Shown in pieces: positions 7,655-13,218 of a DNA stretch of 13,218 nucleotides. Both the position numbers and the translations under genes were made by a program. The stretch covers positions 1 to 13,218 of the forward strand of contig CAJOQA010000243.1 of assembly GCA_905236465.1 (NCBI GenBank), read 5' to 3'. The notes below the pieces were generated by a model. That model was not told the DNA's origin. It made no database searches and saw only the letters and a program-made list of their open reading frames with translations. Position 1 is the stretch's first letter. Each line of letters opens with the position of its first letter. Source of the DNA: an uncultured Treponema sp. GTDB taxonomy: Bacteria; Spirochaetota; Spirochaetia; Treponematales; Treponemataceae.

Positions 7655-8767
7655 CTATTCTTTTTGCATAGGCATTACTATGTGGAAAAAGTCTTTAGCT
7701 GGTTCTGATTTTATGGTAACAGCCTTCATTTCTTCCGTAAACTCAAAAGTAACCAAATCTGTATCAATAGTACGAAGGGGTTCTTCTATATAACGACAAT
7801 TTAAGGCTATTAAAAAGTTTTCATCAGCATACTGACATGGAATTTCTTCATCTGCACTTCCTAAGTCTGTTTCTGGTGAAGTTATTTTTAAAACTCCAGG
7901 CTGAATATCAAAGTAAATGCGGGCAACTTTTTTATCAGCCATAAGGGCGACACGCTTAAGGGCACTAGAAAGGTCAGATTTTTTTACCTTAAAGCTATGC
8001 TCCTGCTTTGTAGGAATAACCCTAGTATAATTAGGAAACTGTCCTTCTAGCAGGGAAGAAGCAAATTTGTAAGAAGCGAATTTAAAGAAAATCATCTTAT
8101 CAACAATTGCAATAGAGATATTTCCTTCATCAGGAGCATGTTTAGAAATAATATTAAGAATTTTTACAGGAACAATAGCTGAAGGAAAATCATTGACTCC
8201 TGCCAATATATCTCTTGAAGAGAAACTAAGTCTCTTGCCGTCTGTTGCAACAAGATTAAAGTTATTCTCTCTTTTTTCAAGGAATACACCACACATAAAG
8301 TATCTTGCTTCTTCTGTACTTACAGCAAAAGAAGTCTGTGAAATCATTTGCTTAAAATCAAGTGAAGGAACTTCAAAATAAGGAACAGCATCAGCGGTAG
8401 GGATGCTAGGAAATTCTTTATCAATACACTTCATTTGGAATTTTATCTTTTTACCAATGGGTTGAATGATAATATTGCTAAGGGTGTCATCTGTTTTTTT
8501 AATGAATTCTATTTCCCCTTCAGGAAGAGAATTAAGAATATTTATAAATTTATCACAGAAAATAGTAGTAAAACCTTCTTCCTGAACTTGAACAGGTAAG
8601 CTCGTTTCATAGTGAACTGCCTTGTCTGTAGCTTTTATAGAAAGTGTATTATTTTCAGCTGATATATAGATATTTGACAAAATAGTCTCTGCGTTTTTTA
8701 CTGAAATTATTTCCTGAGCTATGGAAATTTCTTTAATCATGGCTCCCTTGTCAAAAGTAAATTTCAT
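7655..8767 (-). CDS. dnaN: DNA polymerase III subunit beta (sliding clamp)
   Basis: 370 residues with the three-fold clamp architecture: the N-terminal repeat (about 1-120) starts MKFTFDKGAMIKEISIAQEI, the middle repeat contains MCGVFLEKRENNFNLVATDG followed by KRLS, and the C-terminal repeat ends HIVMPMQ, the conserved clamp terminus. The dimeric ring tethers polymerase III and other partners to DNA. GGAGG lies six bases before the ATG at 8767. The gene is the first minus-strand gene left of the oriC gap and precedes recF by 4 nt. I found no well-spaced promoter between it and the origin repeats, although dnaA read-through could also supply transcripts. Confidence 0.97.
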   Translation of the reverse strand: MKFTFDKGAMIKEISIAQEIISVKNAETILSNIYISAENNTLSIKATDKAVHYETSLPVQVQEEGFTTIFCDKFINILNSLPEGEIEFIKKTDDTLSNIIIQPIGKKIKFQMKCIDKEFPSIPTADAVPYFEVPSLDFKQMISQTSFAVSTEEARYFMCGVFLEKRENNFNLVATDGKRLSFSSRDILAGVNDFPSAIVPVKILNIISKHAPDEGNISIAIVDKMIFFKFASYKFASSLLEGQFPNYTRVIPTKQEHSFKVKKSDLSSALKRVALMADKKVARIYFDIQPGVLKITSPETDLGSADEEIPCQYADENFLIALNCRYIEEPLRTIDTDLVTFEFTEEMKAVTIKSEPAKDFFHIVMPMQKE

Positions 8768-8825
8768 TTTATACCTCCGTAAATATTGTTATAAATCCAG
8801 AAAAGTTGATTTTCTGTTAATTAAA

Positions 8826-8839
8826 GCATTTCAAAATGC
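8826..8839. repeat. Short perfect inverted repeat in the dnaN leader region
   Basis: GCATTT and AAATGC flank a 2-nt centre, about 60 nt upstream of the dnaN start. It has no T-run of terminator type and could be a small protein-binding site or chance in AT-rich DNA. Confidence 0.35.
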
Positions 8840-8872
8840 ATAAAAATTCATTTTTATACATTTCTCTTATTA

Positions 8873-8892
8873 AATTTATAAATTTATAAATT
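8873..8892. repeat. Tandem AATTTATA repeat, candidate DNA unwinding element
   Basis: The octamer AATTTATA occurs twice in a row followed by AATT, all A/T. Such low-stability DNA beside DnaA boxes is typical of the first region melted at an origin. The same 15-mer AATTTATAAATTTAT recurs at 11005-11019. Confidence 0.6.
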
Positions 8893-8895
8893 CAA

Positions 8896-8910
8896 TAATA
8901 ATAATAATAA
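8896..8910 (+). promoter_or_regulatory. Candidate DnaA-trio (five TAA triplets) beside GGGC
   Basis: Five TAA triplets in register end exactly at GGGC (8911-8914), which adjoins a box-like TGTGAATTT. Read 3' to 5' from the box the strand gives AAT repeats, which fits the DnaA-trio consensus 3'-[G/A]A[T/A]-5' used to stretch one strand during origin opening. The order box, short GC run, trios, AT-rich DNA is the described arrangement. Simple-repeat chance is possible in DNA this AT-rich. Confidence 0.55.
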
Positions 8911-8914
8911 GGGC

Positions 8915-8923
8915 TGTGAATTT
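8915..8923 (-). promoter_or_regulatory. Degenerate DnaA box next to the trio
   Basis: TGTGAATTT (AAATTCACA on the minus strand) matches TTATNCACA at seven of nine positions and abuts GGGC. An exact inverted copy lies at 8986-8994. Confidence 0.4.
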
Positions 8924-8965
8924 ATGGAAAACCTATCTAATTCTTTATAAGACAAGTATTTTTAA

Positions 8966-8974
8966 AGTGTATAA
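8966..8974 (-). promoter_or_regulatory. DnaA box, one mismatch
   Basis: AGTGTATAA reads TTATACACT on the minus strand, differing from TTATNCACA only at the last base. It is oriented opposite to the boxes at 9005 and 9035. Confidence 0.55.
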
Positions 8975-8985
8975 ATTATGATTTT

Positions 8986-8994
8986 AAATTCACA
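8986..8994 (+). promoter_or_regulatory. Degenerate DnaA box, inverted copy of 8915-8923
   Basis: AAATTCACA matches seven of nine DnaA-box positions and is the perfect reverse complement of the site at 8915-8923, 62 nt away. Confidence 0.4.
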
Positions 8995-9004
8995 ACTTTT
9001 ACAC

Positions 9005-9013
9005 TTATCCACC
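9005..9013 (+). promoter_or_regulatory. DnaA box, one mismatch
   Basis: TTATCCACC differs from the strong box TTATCCACA only at the last base, and has the same orientation as the perfect box 30 nt to the right. Confidence 0.65.
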
Positions 9014-9034
9014 TGTATCATGTGTTTACACGAT

Positions 9035-9043
9035 TTATACACA
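9035..9043 (+). promoter_or_regulatory. DnaA box, perfect consensus
   Basis: TTATACACA is an exact match to TTATNCACA, 34 nt beyond the end of dnaA. It is the best box in the gap. Confidence 0.78.
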
Positions 9044-9076
9044 GCTTTGTATCATATTCTTAACAGGATACAGTAT

Positions 9077-10510
9077 TTATTTTCTATAATCCTTAATCTC
9101 CCTTATAAGCATCTGAATTGTGGTGTCAAAAGAAGAATCAATTTTTAGCTGTTCTTCAACCTTTTCATAGCTATGCATCATTGTTGTATGATCCCTTCCC
9201 CCAAATTCATTGCCGAGTTCAGGAAATGAATAGTCTAACAGTTTACGAGCTATATAAATAGCAATTTGTCTGGGAATAACAAATTTTTTATTACGCTTTT
9301 TTCCTTTAATATCACTTAAAGATATATTGTAATGGTCAGCAATGACTTTTTGAATAGTCTCTATGTTTATCATTCCGTTTGCTGGCTGGCTGATTATATC
9401 CCTAAGTTGCTTTTGGGCAATTTCTATGGTAAGGGGTTTGTCTAACAGTTCTGAGTAGGCAAGCATACGTTCTAGGCAGCCTTCAAGGTCCCTTACATTA
9501 GTCTGTATGTTTTTTGCTATAAAATCTATAACGTCTTGGGGAATAACCTTATTTTTAAGTTTAAGTTTATTTTGAAGAATTGCCCGCCTGGTTTCAAAAT
9601 TTGGGGGCTGCAGGTCTATGGAAGTACCCTTATTAAGTCTGCTTAAAAGGCGTTCTTCTATTTGCTTAAGCTCATTTATGGGGCGGTCACAAGTGAATAC
9701 CATTTGGGCACTTTTTTGGTACAGGGCTTCAAATGTGTAATAAATTTGTTCTTGAAGTCCCTGCTTATTTATAAGGAAGTGGATGTCATCTAATAAGAAT
9801 ACATCAAGGTTTCTGTATTTTGACTGAAATTGTTCTGTTGTTTTGTTTCCTAAAGATTTTGTATACTCATTAAGAAAATTTTCAGCATTGAGATAGCAGA
9901 TTTTAACTTTTTCATTTTTTTCTTTATAAATATAGTTTCCTATAGATTGCATCAGGTGTGTTTTTCCTAGCCCAACACCTCCATAAATCAGGAGGGGATT
10001 AAACTTTCTGCCAGGTTCCTTTGCAACCCCTATGCAGGCCTTATAAGCAAACTCTGAATTTTCACCAGCAACGAAATTTTCAAAAGTATATTCAGAATTC
10101 AGCTGAGGATGCTTTTTTATTTCCTGATTTTTCTTTGTTGCAGAATCTTCTTCCTTTGATTCTTTAATTTCTGTTTTAACAACTTTTTCCTGATTTTCAG
10201 GAGCCTTTTCTGTCTTTTCTTCTTTTGGAGGAAGGGTTGGCTTATTTTTTATTACATGCATTATGGAAAGTGTCTGCCCTGTAAGCTCAGCTATTTTTTC
10301 TTGAACTTCAGTTATTACACCTCTTGTCATAAGCTGATCCCACATAAAGGGGGAGGGAACTGAAATTGTTATTTCGTTCTTTGAATCTTCCACGTATTCC
10401 ATCCGGCTGAACCAAATGTCATACACATCTTCCAGACCTTTATCTTTGTAGTCTTCGTGAATTTGCTTTAAAGCTTCATCCCAAAACGCCTTGTAATTTT
10501 GCTCGCTCAT
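9077..10510 (-). CDS. dnaA: Chromosomal replication initiator DnaA
   Basis: 477 residues with all four DnaA domains. Domain I (about 1-88) starts MSEQNYKAFWDEALKQIHED. Domain II is a Lys/Glu-rich linker (about 90-135). The domain III AAA+ core has Walker A GGVGLGKT (177-184), Walker B FLLDD (238-242), sensor 1 TCDRP (273-277), the Arg-finger region ERLLSRLNKG and sensor 2 NVRDLEGCLE. Domain IV carries the DNA-binding signature GGRDHTTMMHSYEKV from 437. DnaA-ATP binds the boxes in the gap downstream and opens oriC. I chose ATG 10510 over the in-frame TTG at 10549 because the family N-terminus begins there and the TTG lies upstream of the likely transcript start. No Shine-Dalgarno is visible, and the leader looks about 15 nt long. 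On base composition it appears to be transcribed against the fork. Confidence 0.97.
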   Translation of the reverse strand: MSEQNYKAFWDEALKQIHEDYKDKGLEDVYDIWFSRMEYVEDSKNEITISVPSPFMWDQLMTRGVITEVQEKIAELTGQTLSIMHVIKNKPTLPPKEEKTEKAPENQEKVVKTEIKESKEEDSATKKNQEIKKHPQLNSEYTFENFVAGENSEFAYKACIGVAKEPGRKFNPLLIYGGVGLGKTHLMQSIGNYIYKEKNEKVKICYLNAENFLNEYTKSLGNKTTEQFQSKYRNLDVFLLDDIHFLINKQGLQEQIYYTFEALYQKSAQMVFTCDRPINELKQIEERLLSRLNKGTSIDLQPPNFETRRAILQNKLKLKNKVIPQDVIDFIAKNIQTNVRDLEGCLERMLAYSELLDKPLTIEIAQKQLRDIISQPANGMINIETIQKVIADHYNISLSDIKGKKRNKKFVIPRQIAIYIARKLLDYSFPELGNEFGGRDHTTMMHSYEKVEEQLKIDSSFDTTIQMLIREIKDYRK

Positions 10511-10532
10511 AAGATTAAAGAGTATAAATGGA

Positions 10533-10562
10533 ATTATAATTTTTTTCAATACTTTTCAACAA
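10533..10562 (-). promoter_or_regulatory. Probable dnaA promoter
   Basis: On the minus strand TTGTTG (10557-10562) is followed after 18 nt by a perfect -10 TATAAT (10533-10538). Transcription would start near 10526, about 15 nt before the dnaA ATG at 10510. The -35 is a partial match, and the region overlaps no gene. Confidence 0.6.
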
Positions 10563-10563
10563 C

Positions 10564-10572
10564 TTTTCCACA
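10564..10572 (+). promoter_or_regulatory. DnaA box-like site beside the dnaA promoter
   Basis: TTTTCCACA matches TTATCCACA at eight of nine positions and lies one base from the predicted -35 of dnaA, a place suited to autoregulation. It sits in the short gap between xre and dnaA, not in coding DNA. Confidence 0.5.
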
Positions 10573-10587
10573 AGTATTTCAGAATTT

Positions 10588-10941
10588 CTAAATCCTTTTT
10601 GAATGGTCTGTCTTATAGCTTTTCTGGTTTGTGCTATTTAATATTTCTGCAAGTTTAGGTAGGGTTGATTCTACAATCAGGTCCTTTTTTATAAGATTGT
10701 CGGTTTCTGGATTATTGAAGAGAATTCCAGGGGTTATATTGAGGGCTACTGATATTTTTAAAATAGATTCTTCACTAAGAGCTTGTTTTAAAGTTTCTAT
10801 TTTACCTATGCTTTCTGTAGTCATTCCTGTTTTTTCTGCGAGGGCGGCCTGAGTAAGCCCTAATTTTTTTCTTTGCTGGCGGATATTTGTGGCAAGTGTT
10901 TTTCTAAGAGACATGCGTTCTGCTTCTATGTCAAAGTTCAT
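10588..10941 (-). CDS. XRE-family helix-turn-helix regulator
   Basis: 117 residues. An HTH_3/XRE DNA-binding domain covers about 16-75: NIRQQRKKLGLTQAALAEKT then GMTTESIGKIE and ILKISVALNITPGILF. The remaining 40 residues are a short tail (KKDLIVESTLPKLAEILNST) of unknown role, too small for a known sensor domain. I chose ATG 10941, preceded by AAGGA four bases upstream, over the ATG at 10959, which has no Shine-Dalgarno. It lies upstream of dnaA in the same direction (about 77 nt between coding regions, with dnaA having its own promoter) and divergently from gyrB. It could regulate either or itself; this is inference. Its coding strand is A- and C-rich like dnaA, so it does not stand out as recently acquired relative to dnaA. 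Confidence 0.85.
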   Translation of the reverse strand: MNFDIEAERMSLRKTLATNIRQQRKKLGLTQAALAEKTGMTTESIGKIETLKQALSEESILKISVALNITPGILFNNPETDNLIKKDLIVESTLPKLAEILNSTNQKSYKTDHSKRI

Positions 10942-11115
10942 ACTGTCCTTTTTGTTCATATAAAAAATTTTATATTGGCACTATGCTTTTGAACATGAAG
11001 GGATAATTTATAAATTTATTTAAAACTGTATTGCTACTTCATAAATACAGTAAATATAAAATGCTATTGAATAAAACTTGCTATTTTGGCTTGAATGACC
11101 AAATTGCTCAAAAAA

Positions 11116-11128
11116 TTCAATTCTTGAA
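11116..11128. repeat. Small palindrome over the gyrB -35
   Basis: TTCAA-TTC-TTGAA is a perfect 5-bp inverted repeat with a 3-nt centre, and its right arm forms most of the -35 TTGAAC. It could be an operator; a match this short could also be chance. Confidence 0.3.
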
Positions 11129-11152
11129 CTTTTCTATTTTTTTTGCTATACT
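11124..11152 (+). promoter_or_regulatory. gyrB promoter (sigma70 type)
   Basis: TTGAAC (11124-11129) and TATACT (11147-11152) are each one or two bases from consensus and 17 nt apart. Transcription would begin near 11159, giving a leader of about 37 nt with the gyrB Shine-Dalgarno GGGG at 11185-11188. Confidence 0.75.
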
Positions 11153-11195
11153 AAATCGCTATTATAGGGCAAAAAGCCGTTTTTGGGGATTATAA

Positions 11196-13166
11196 ATGTC
11201 AGACGAATCACAGCAATATTCAGCTAGTAGTATACAGGTTTTAAAAGGTCTTGAAGCAGTACGTAAAAGACCAGGTATGTATATAGGTTCTACTGGACCT
11301 AATGGACTTCACCATCTTGTCTATGAGGTTGTAGACAACAGTATTGATGAGGCTATGGCCGGATACTGTGACACTATAACCGTGGCTTTGGAAAAAGATG
11401 ATATTTGCCGTGTAGAGGATAATGGTCGTGGTATTCCGGTTGATATGCATCCTACAGAGCACGTTTCTGCCTTAGAGCTTGTACTCACAAGGCTCCATGC
11501 AGGTGGAAAATTTGATAAGTCAAATTATAAGGTTTCTGGTGGTCTTCATGGTGTAGGCGTAAGCTGTGTTAATGCTCTTTCTACATGGATGGAGGCTTTT
11601 GTTAATAGGGAAGGAAAAAGCTATGAGCAAAAGTACGCTGAAGGTAAGCCTAAGACTAAAGTTGAATGTATTGGTGATACACAAAAACATGGAACCACAA
11701 TAAGGTGGAAGGCTGATTCTTCTATTTTTAAGGAAACTACCACCTATAATTTTGATGTTTTATCGCAGCGTTTACGGGAACTTGCTTTTTTAAATCCTGG
11801 AATTACGATAGTATTCAGAGATGAAAGGCTGGAAACCCCAAAGGAAGTCATTTATAAATTTGAAGGCGGCATAAAGCACTATGTCAACTTCCTGAACGAA
11901 GGGAAAAAGATAGTTCCTGAAGAGCCTATCTATATATCAGGTGAAACTGAAGGCGTTCAGATGGAAATTGCCATGCAGTACACGGATAAGTATGATGAAA
12001 AAATTTATGCTTATGTAAACGACATAAATACTAAAGAAGGCGGAACTCATCTTGATGGTTTTAAGATTGCTTTAACAGTTACCCTGAATAAATTCCTTGA
12101 AAAAAATGAAAAGCTACAAAAAAGACTTTTGATAAAGGATTCTTCTAAATCTAAGGATTCAAAGAGCAATCAGCCTAATTATGAAAAGCTTTCTGGTGAC
12201 GATGTAAGGGCAGGTCTTACTGCCGTTATTTCTGTAAAAGTCCCTGAGCCTCAATTTGAGGGGCAGACAAAGACTAAGCTTGGAAATACAGAAGTTAGAG
12301 GTTACGTTGATTCTCTTGTAAAAGAAAAGTTTACCCTTTGGTGTGAGCAGAATCCTCAGATTGTCACAATGATTTTGGATAAGGCTGTTTCTGAAGCAGA
12401 AGCAAGGATTGCTGCCCGTAAGGCCAAGGAAAATACTCGTAAAAAAAGTTTATCTGATTCTTTTGGCTTGCCAGGAAAACTTTCTGACTGTTCTTCAAAA
12501 GATCCTTCAATATGTGAAGTTTATATAGTTGAGGGAGATTCAGCAGGAGGTTCTGCAAAGAAGGGTCGTGATTCAAAAACTCAGGCTATTCTTCCCTTGT
12601 GGGGCAAGATGCTTAATGTTGAGAAATCCAGGGTAGAAAAAGTTATAAGCAACGAAAAACTAGAACCTGTAATTGCTACTTTGGGAACAAATATCGGTGC
12701 TGATTTTGATATTTCAAAACTCCGCTATGACAAAATAATAATCATGGCAGATGCTGATGTTGACGGTAGCCATATCAGGACTTTGCTTCTTACCTTCTTT
12801 TTCCGCTATATGCCCCAACTTATTGAGCAAGGACATGTTTACTTGGCTATGCCTCCTCTCTTTGCTGTACGGCATGGAAAGAAGGTTAAATATGTTTATG
12901 ATGATAATGAAAAGGCTGCTGCAATAGCTGAATTTGGTGTTCCTGCAGAAAAATTAGATGTTCAGCGCTACAAGGGTTTAGGTGAAATGTCAGGGGATCA
13001 ACTTTGGGATACAACAATGAATCCTGCCGTCCGTAAGATGATGAAAGTTACTATTCCTGATGCAATTGCCGCTGACCAAATATTCTCTATCTGTATGGGT
13101 GAGGCTGTAGAACCTCGTCGTCGCTTTATAGAAGAAAATGCAATCTATGCAAATTTGGATGTTTAA
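11196..13166 (+). CDS. gyrB: DNA gyrase subunit B
   Basis: 656 residues, the short GyrB form without the roughly 165-residue insertion of E. coli. The GHKL ATPase domain shows EVVDNSIDEA (44-53), VEDNGRGIPV (73-82) and GGLHGVGVSCVNALS (115-129). The transducer domain follows to about 410. The TOPRIM domain has EGDSAGGSAK (446-455) and the metal site DADVDG (519-524). The C-terminal tail has QRYKGLGEMS and AVEPRRRFIEENA. With GyrA it introduces negative supercoils using ATP. A Ser/Lys-rich insert (about 315-330, near SSKSKDSKSNQPN) is absent in E. coli. Trp469 occupies the position of E. coli Lys447. GGGG precedes the ATG by seven bases. It is divergent from xre-dnaA and followed by gyrA after 28 nt. 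Confidence 0.98.
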   Translation: MSDESQQYSASSIQVLKGLEAVRKRPGMYIGSTGPNGLHHLVYEVVDNSIDEAMAGYCDTITVALEKDDICRVEDNGRGIPVDMHPTEHVSALELVLTRLHAGGKFDKSNYKVSGGLHGVGVSCVNALSTWMEAFVNREGKSYEQKYAEGKPKTKVECIGDTQKHGTTIRWKADSSIFKETTTYNFDVLSQRLRELAFLNPGITIVFRDERLETPKEVIYKFEGGIKHYVNFLNEGKKIVPEEPIYISGETEGVQMEIAMQYTDKYDEKIYAYVNDINTKEGGTHLDGFKIALTVTLNKFLEKNEKLQKRLLIKDSSKSKDSKSNQPNYEKLSGDDVRAGLTAVISVKVPEPQFEGQTKTKLGNTEVRGYVDSLVKEKFTLWCEQNPQIVTMILDKAVSEAEARIAARKAKENTRKKSLSDSFGLPGKLSDCSSKDPSICEVYIVEGDSAGGSAKKGRDSKTQAILPLWGKMLNVEKSRVEKVISNEKLEPVIATLGTNIGADFDISKLRYDKIIIMADADVDGSHIRTLLLTFFFRYMPQLIEQGHVYLAMPPLFAVRHGKKVKYVYDDNEKAAAIAEFGVPAEKLDVQRYKGLGEMSGDQLWDTTMNPAVRKMMKVTIPDAIAADQIFSICMGEAVEPRRRFIEENAIYANLDV

Positions 13167-13194
13167 GGACAACCGCTAAAACTTGGAGTATAGT

Positions 13195-13218
13195 GTGGAA
13201 AACGAAATACAAACACCT
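13195..13218 (+). CDS. gyrA: DNA gyrase subunit A, first eight codons
   Basis: A GTG start with GGAG six bases upstream opens a frame encoding MENEIQTP to the window edge. Treponemal GyrA, from memory, begins MEE(I)xTPEGG, so this fits, and gyrA is the expected partner directly after gyrB. The gene lies almost wholly outside the window. Confidence 0.78.

Larger units (their letters stand above)
8768..9076. other. oriC: putative chromosomal replication origin
   Basis: A 309-nt gene-free, very AT-rich stretch between dnaN and dnaA, a classical oriC position. From left to right it holds the dnaN leader, a short hairpin (8826-8839), tandem AATTTATA repeats (8873-8892), five TAA triplets (8896-8910), GGGC and then DnaA-box matches up to 9043. 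The plus-strand base composition changes across it: A>T in the dnaN sample counted, T>A and G>C in dnaA and xre samples. That is expected if forks diverge here. No terminator for dnaA is visible. Experimental proof of initiation is not available from sequence. Confidence 0.82.
10942..11195. other. Divergent regulatory spacer between xre and gyrB
   Basis: 254 nt without a gene. It holds the xre leader, the A/T 15-mer AATTTATAAATTTAT (11005-11019), scattered GCTATT-type hexamers (11063, 11080, 11145, 11158), a small palindrome (11116-11128) and the gyrB promoter. I found no good DnaA box here, which argues against this spacer as the origin. No convincing promoter for xre was found. Confidence 0.7.

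Noticed and set aside
8893..8910. TAA repeats as a CRISPR or microsatellite element
   Set aside because: Only five triplets with no spacers; the position beside GGGC and DnaA boxes fits an origin element better.
10511..10549. Upstream TTG start adding 13 residues to DnaA
   Set aside because: The added residues are hydrophobic and unlike DnaA, and the TTG lies upstream of the predicted -10-derived transcript start; ATG 10510 matches the family N-terminus.
10942..10959. Upstream ATG start adding six residues to the XRE protein
   Set aside because: No Shine-Dalgarno before it, whereas AAGGA precedes the ATG at 10941.
10942..11195. The xre-gyrB spacer as the replication origin, since transcription diverges there
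   Set aside because: It has no good DnaA box, and the base-composition change lies at the dnaN-dnaA gap instead.
11241..11462. Minus-strand open frame inside gyrB
   Set aside because: Antisense to the highly conserved ATPase domain of GyrB, with no ribosome binding site or family match.

Overview
The window is a chromosomal replication-origin neighbourhood from a low-GC spirochaete, most likely a Treponema. Three things point there: the gene set and order (divergent dnaA and gyrB-gyrA, with dnaN-recF-dciA-rpmH-rnpA-yidD-yidC-jag on the dnaA side), the sequence character of DnaA, L34 and Jag, and a cyclophilin-FKBP lipoprotein of a type I recall from Treponema denticola. I cannot name the species.

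Left part (1-8767), all on the minus strand. Read in transcription order it runs dnaN, recF, dciA (helicase loader), rpmH, rnpA, yidD, yidC, jag/khpB, an exported protein of unknown function, and a tandem cyclophilin-FKBP lipoprotein. Gaps are 4 to 60 nt and there are two overlaps, so most of this looks co-transcribed. A strong intrinsic terminator (657-692) closes the run. Overlapping that terminator starts a partial membrane-protein gene of the Gx transporter family, which runs off the left edge and was recovered by hand translation.

Origin (8768-9076). The 309-nt dnaN-dnaA gap holds tandem AATTTATA repeats, five in-register TAA triplets next to GGGC, and several DnaA-box matches, one of them perfect (TTATACACA). 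This resembles a bacterial unwinding element with a DnaA-trio, so I call it oriC. Strand composition also changes here: left of it the plus strand has A>T, to its right T>A and G>C.

Right part (9077-13218). dnaA and a small XRE-family regulator gene are on the minus strand and therefore appear to face the right-moving replication fork. A 254-nt spacer with a good sigma70-type promoter leads to gyrB on the plus strand, and the first eight codons of gyrA follow.

Functionally the window brings together initiation (DnaA, DciA, DnaN), repair (RecF), DNA supercoiling (GyrB/GyrA), the conserved L34/RNase P/YidC membrane-insertion block and envelope protein folding. Most of it is conserved core genome. 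The less ordinary items are the xre gene at the origin, the head-on dnaA-xre block, a Trp at the quinolone-associated position of GyrB, the dual-family isomerase lipoprotein, and the Gx-family gene with a hairpin over its 5' end and extra C-terminal membrane segments.
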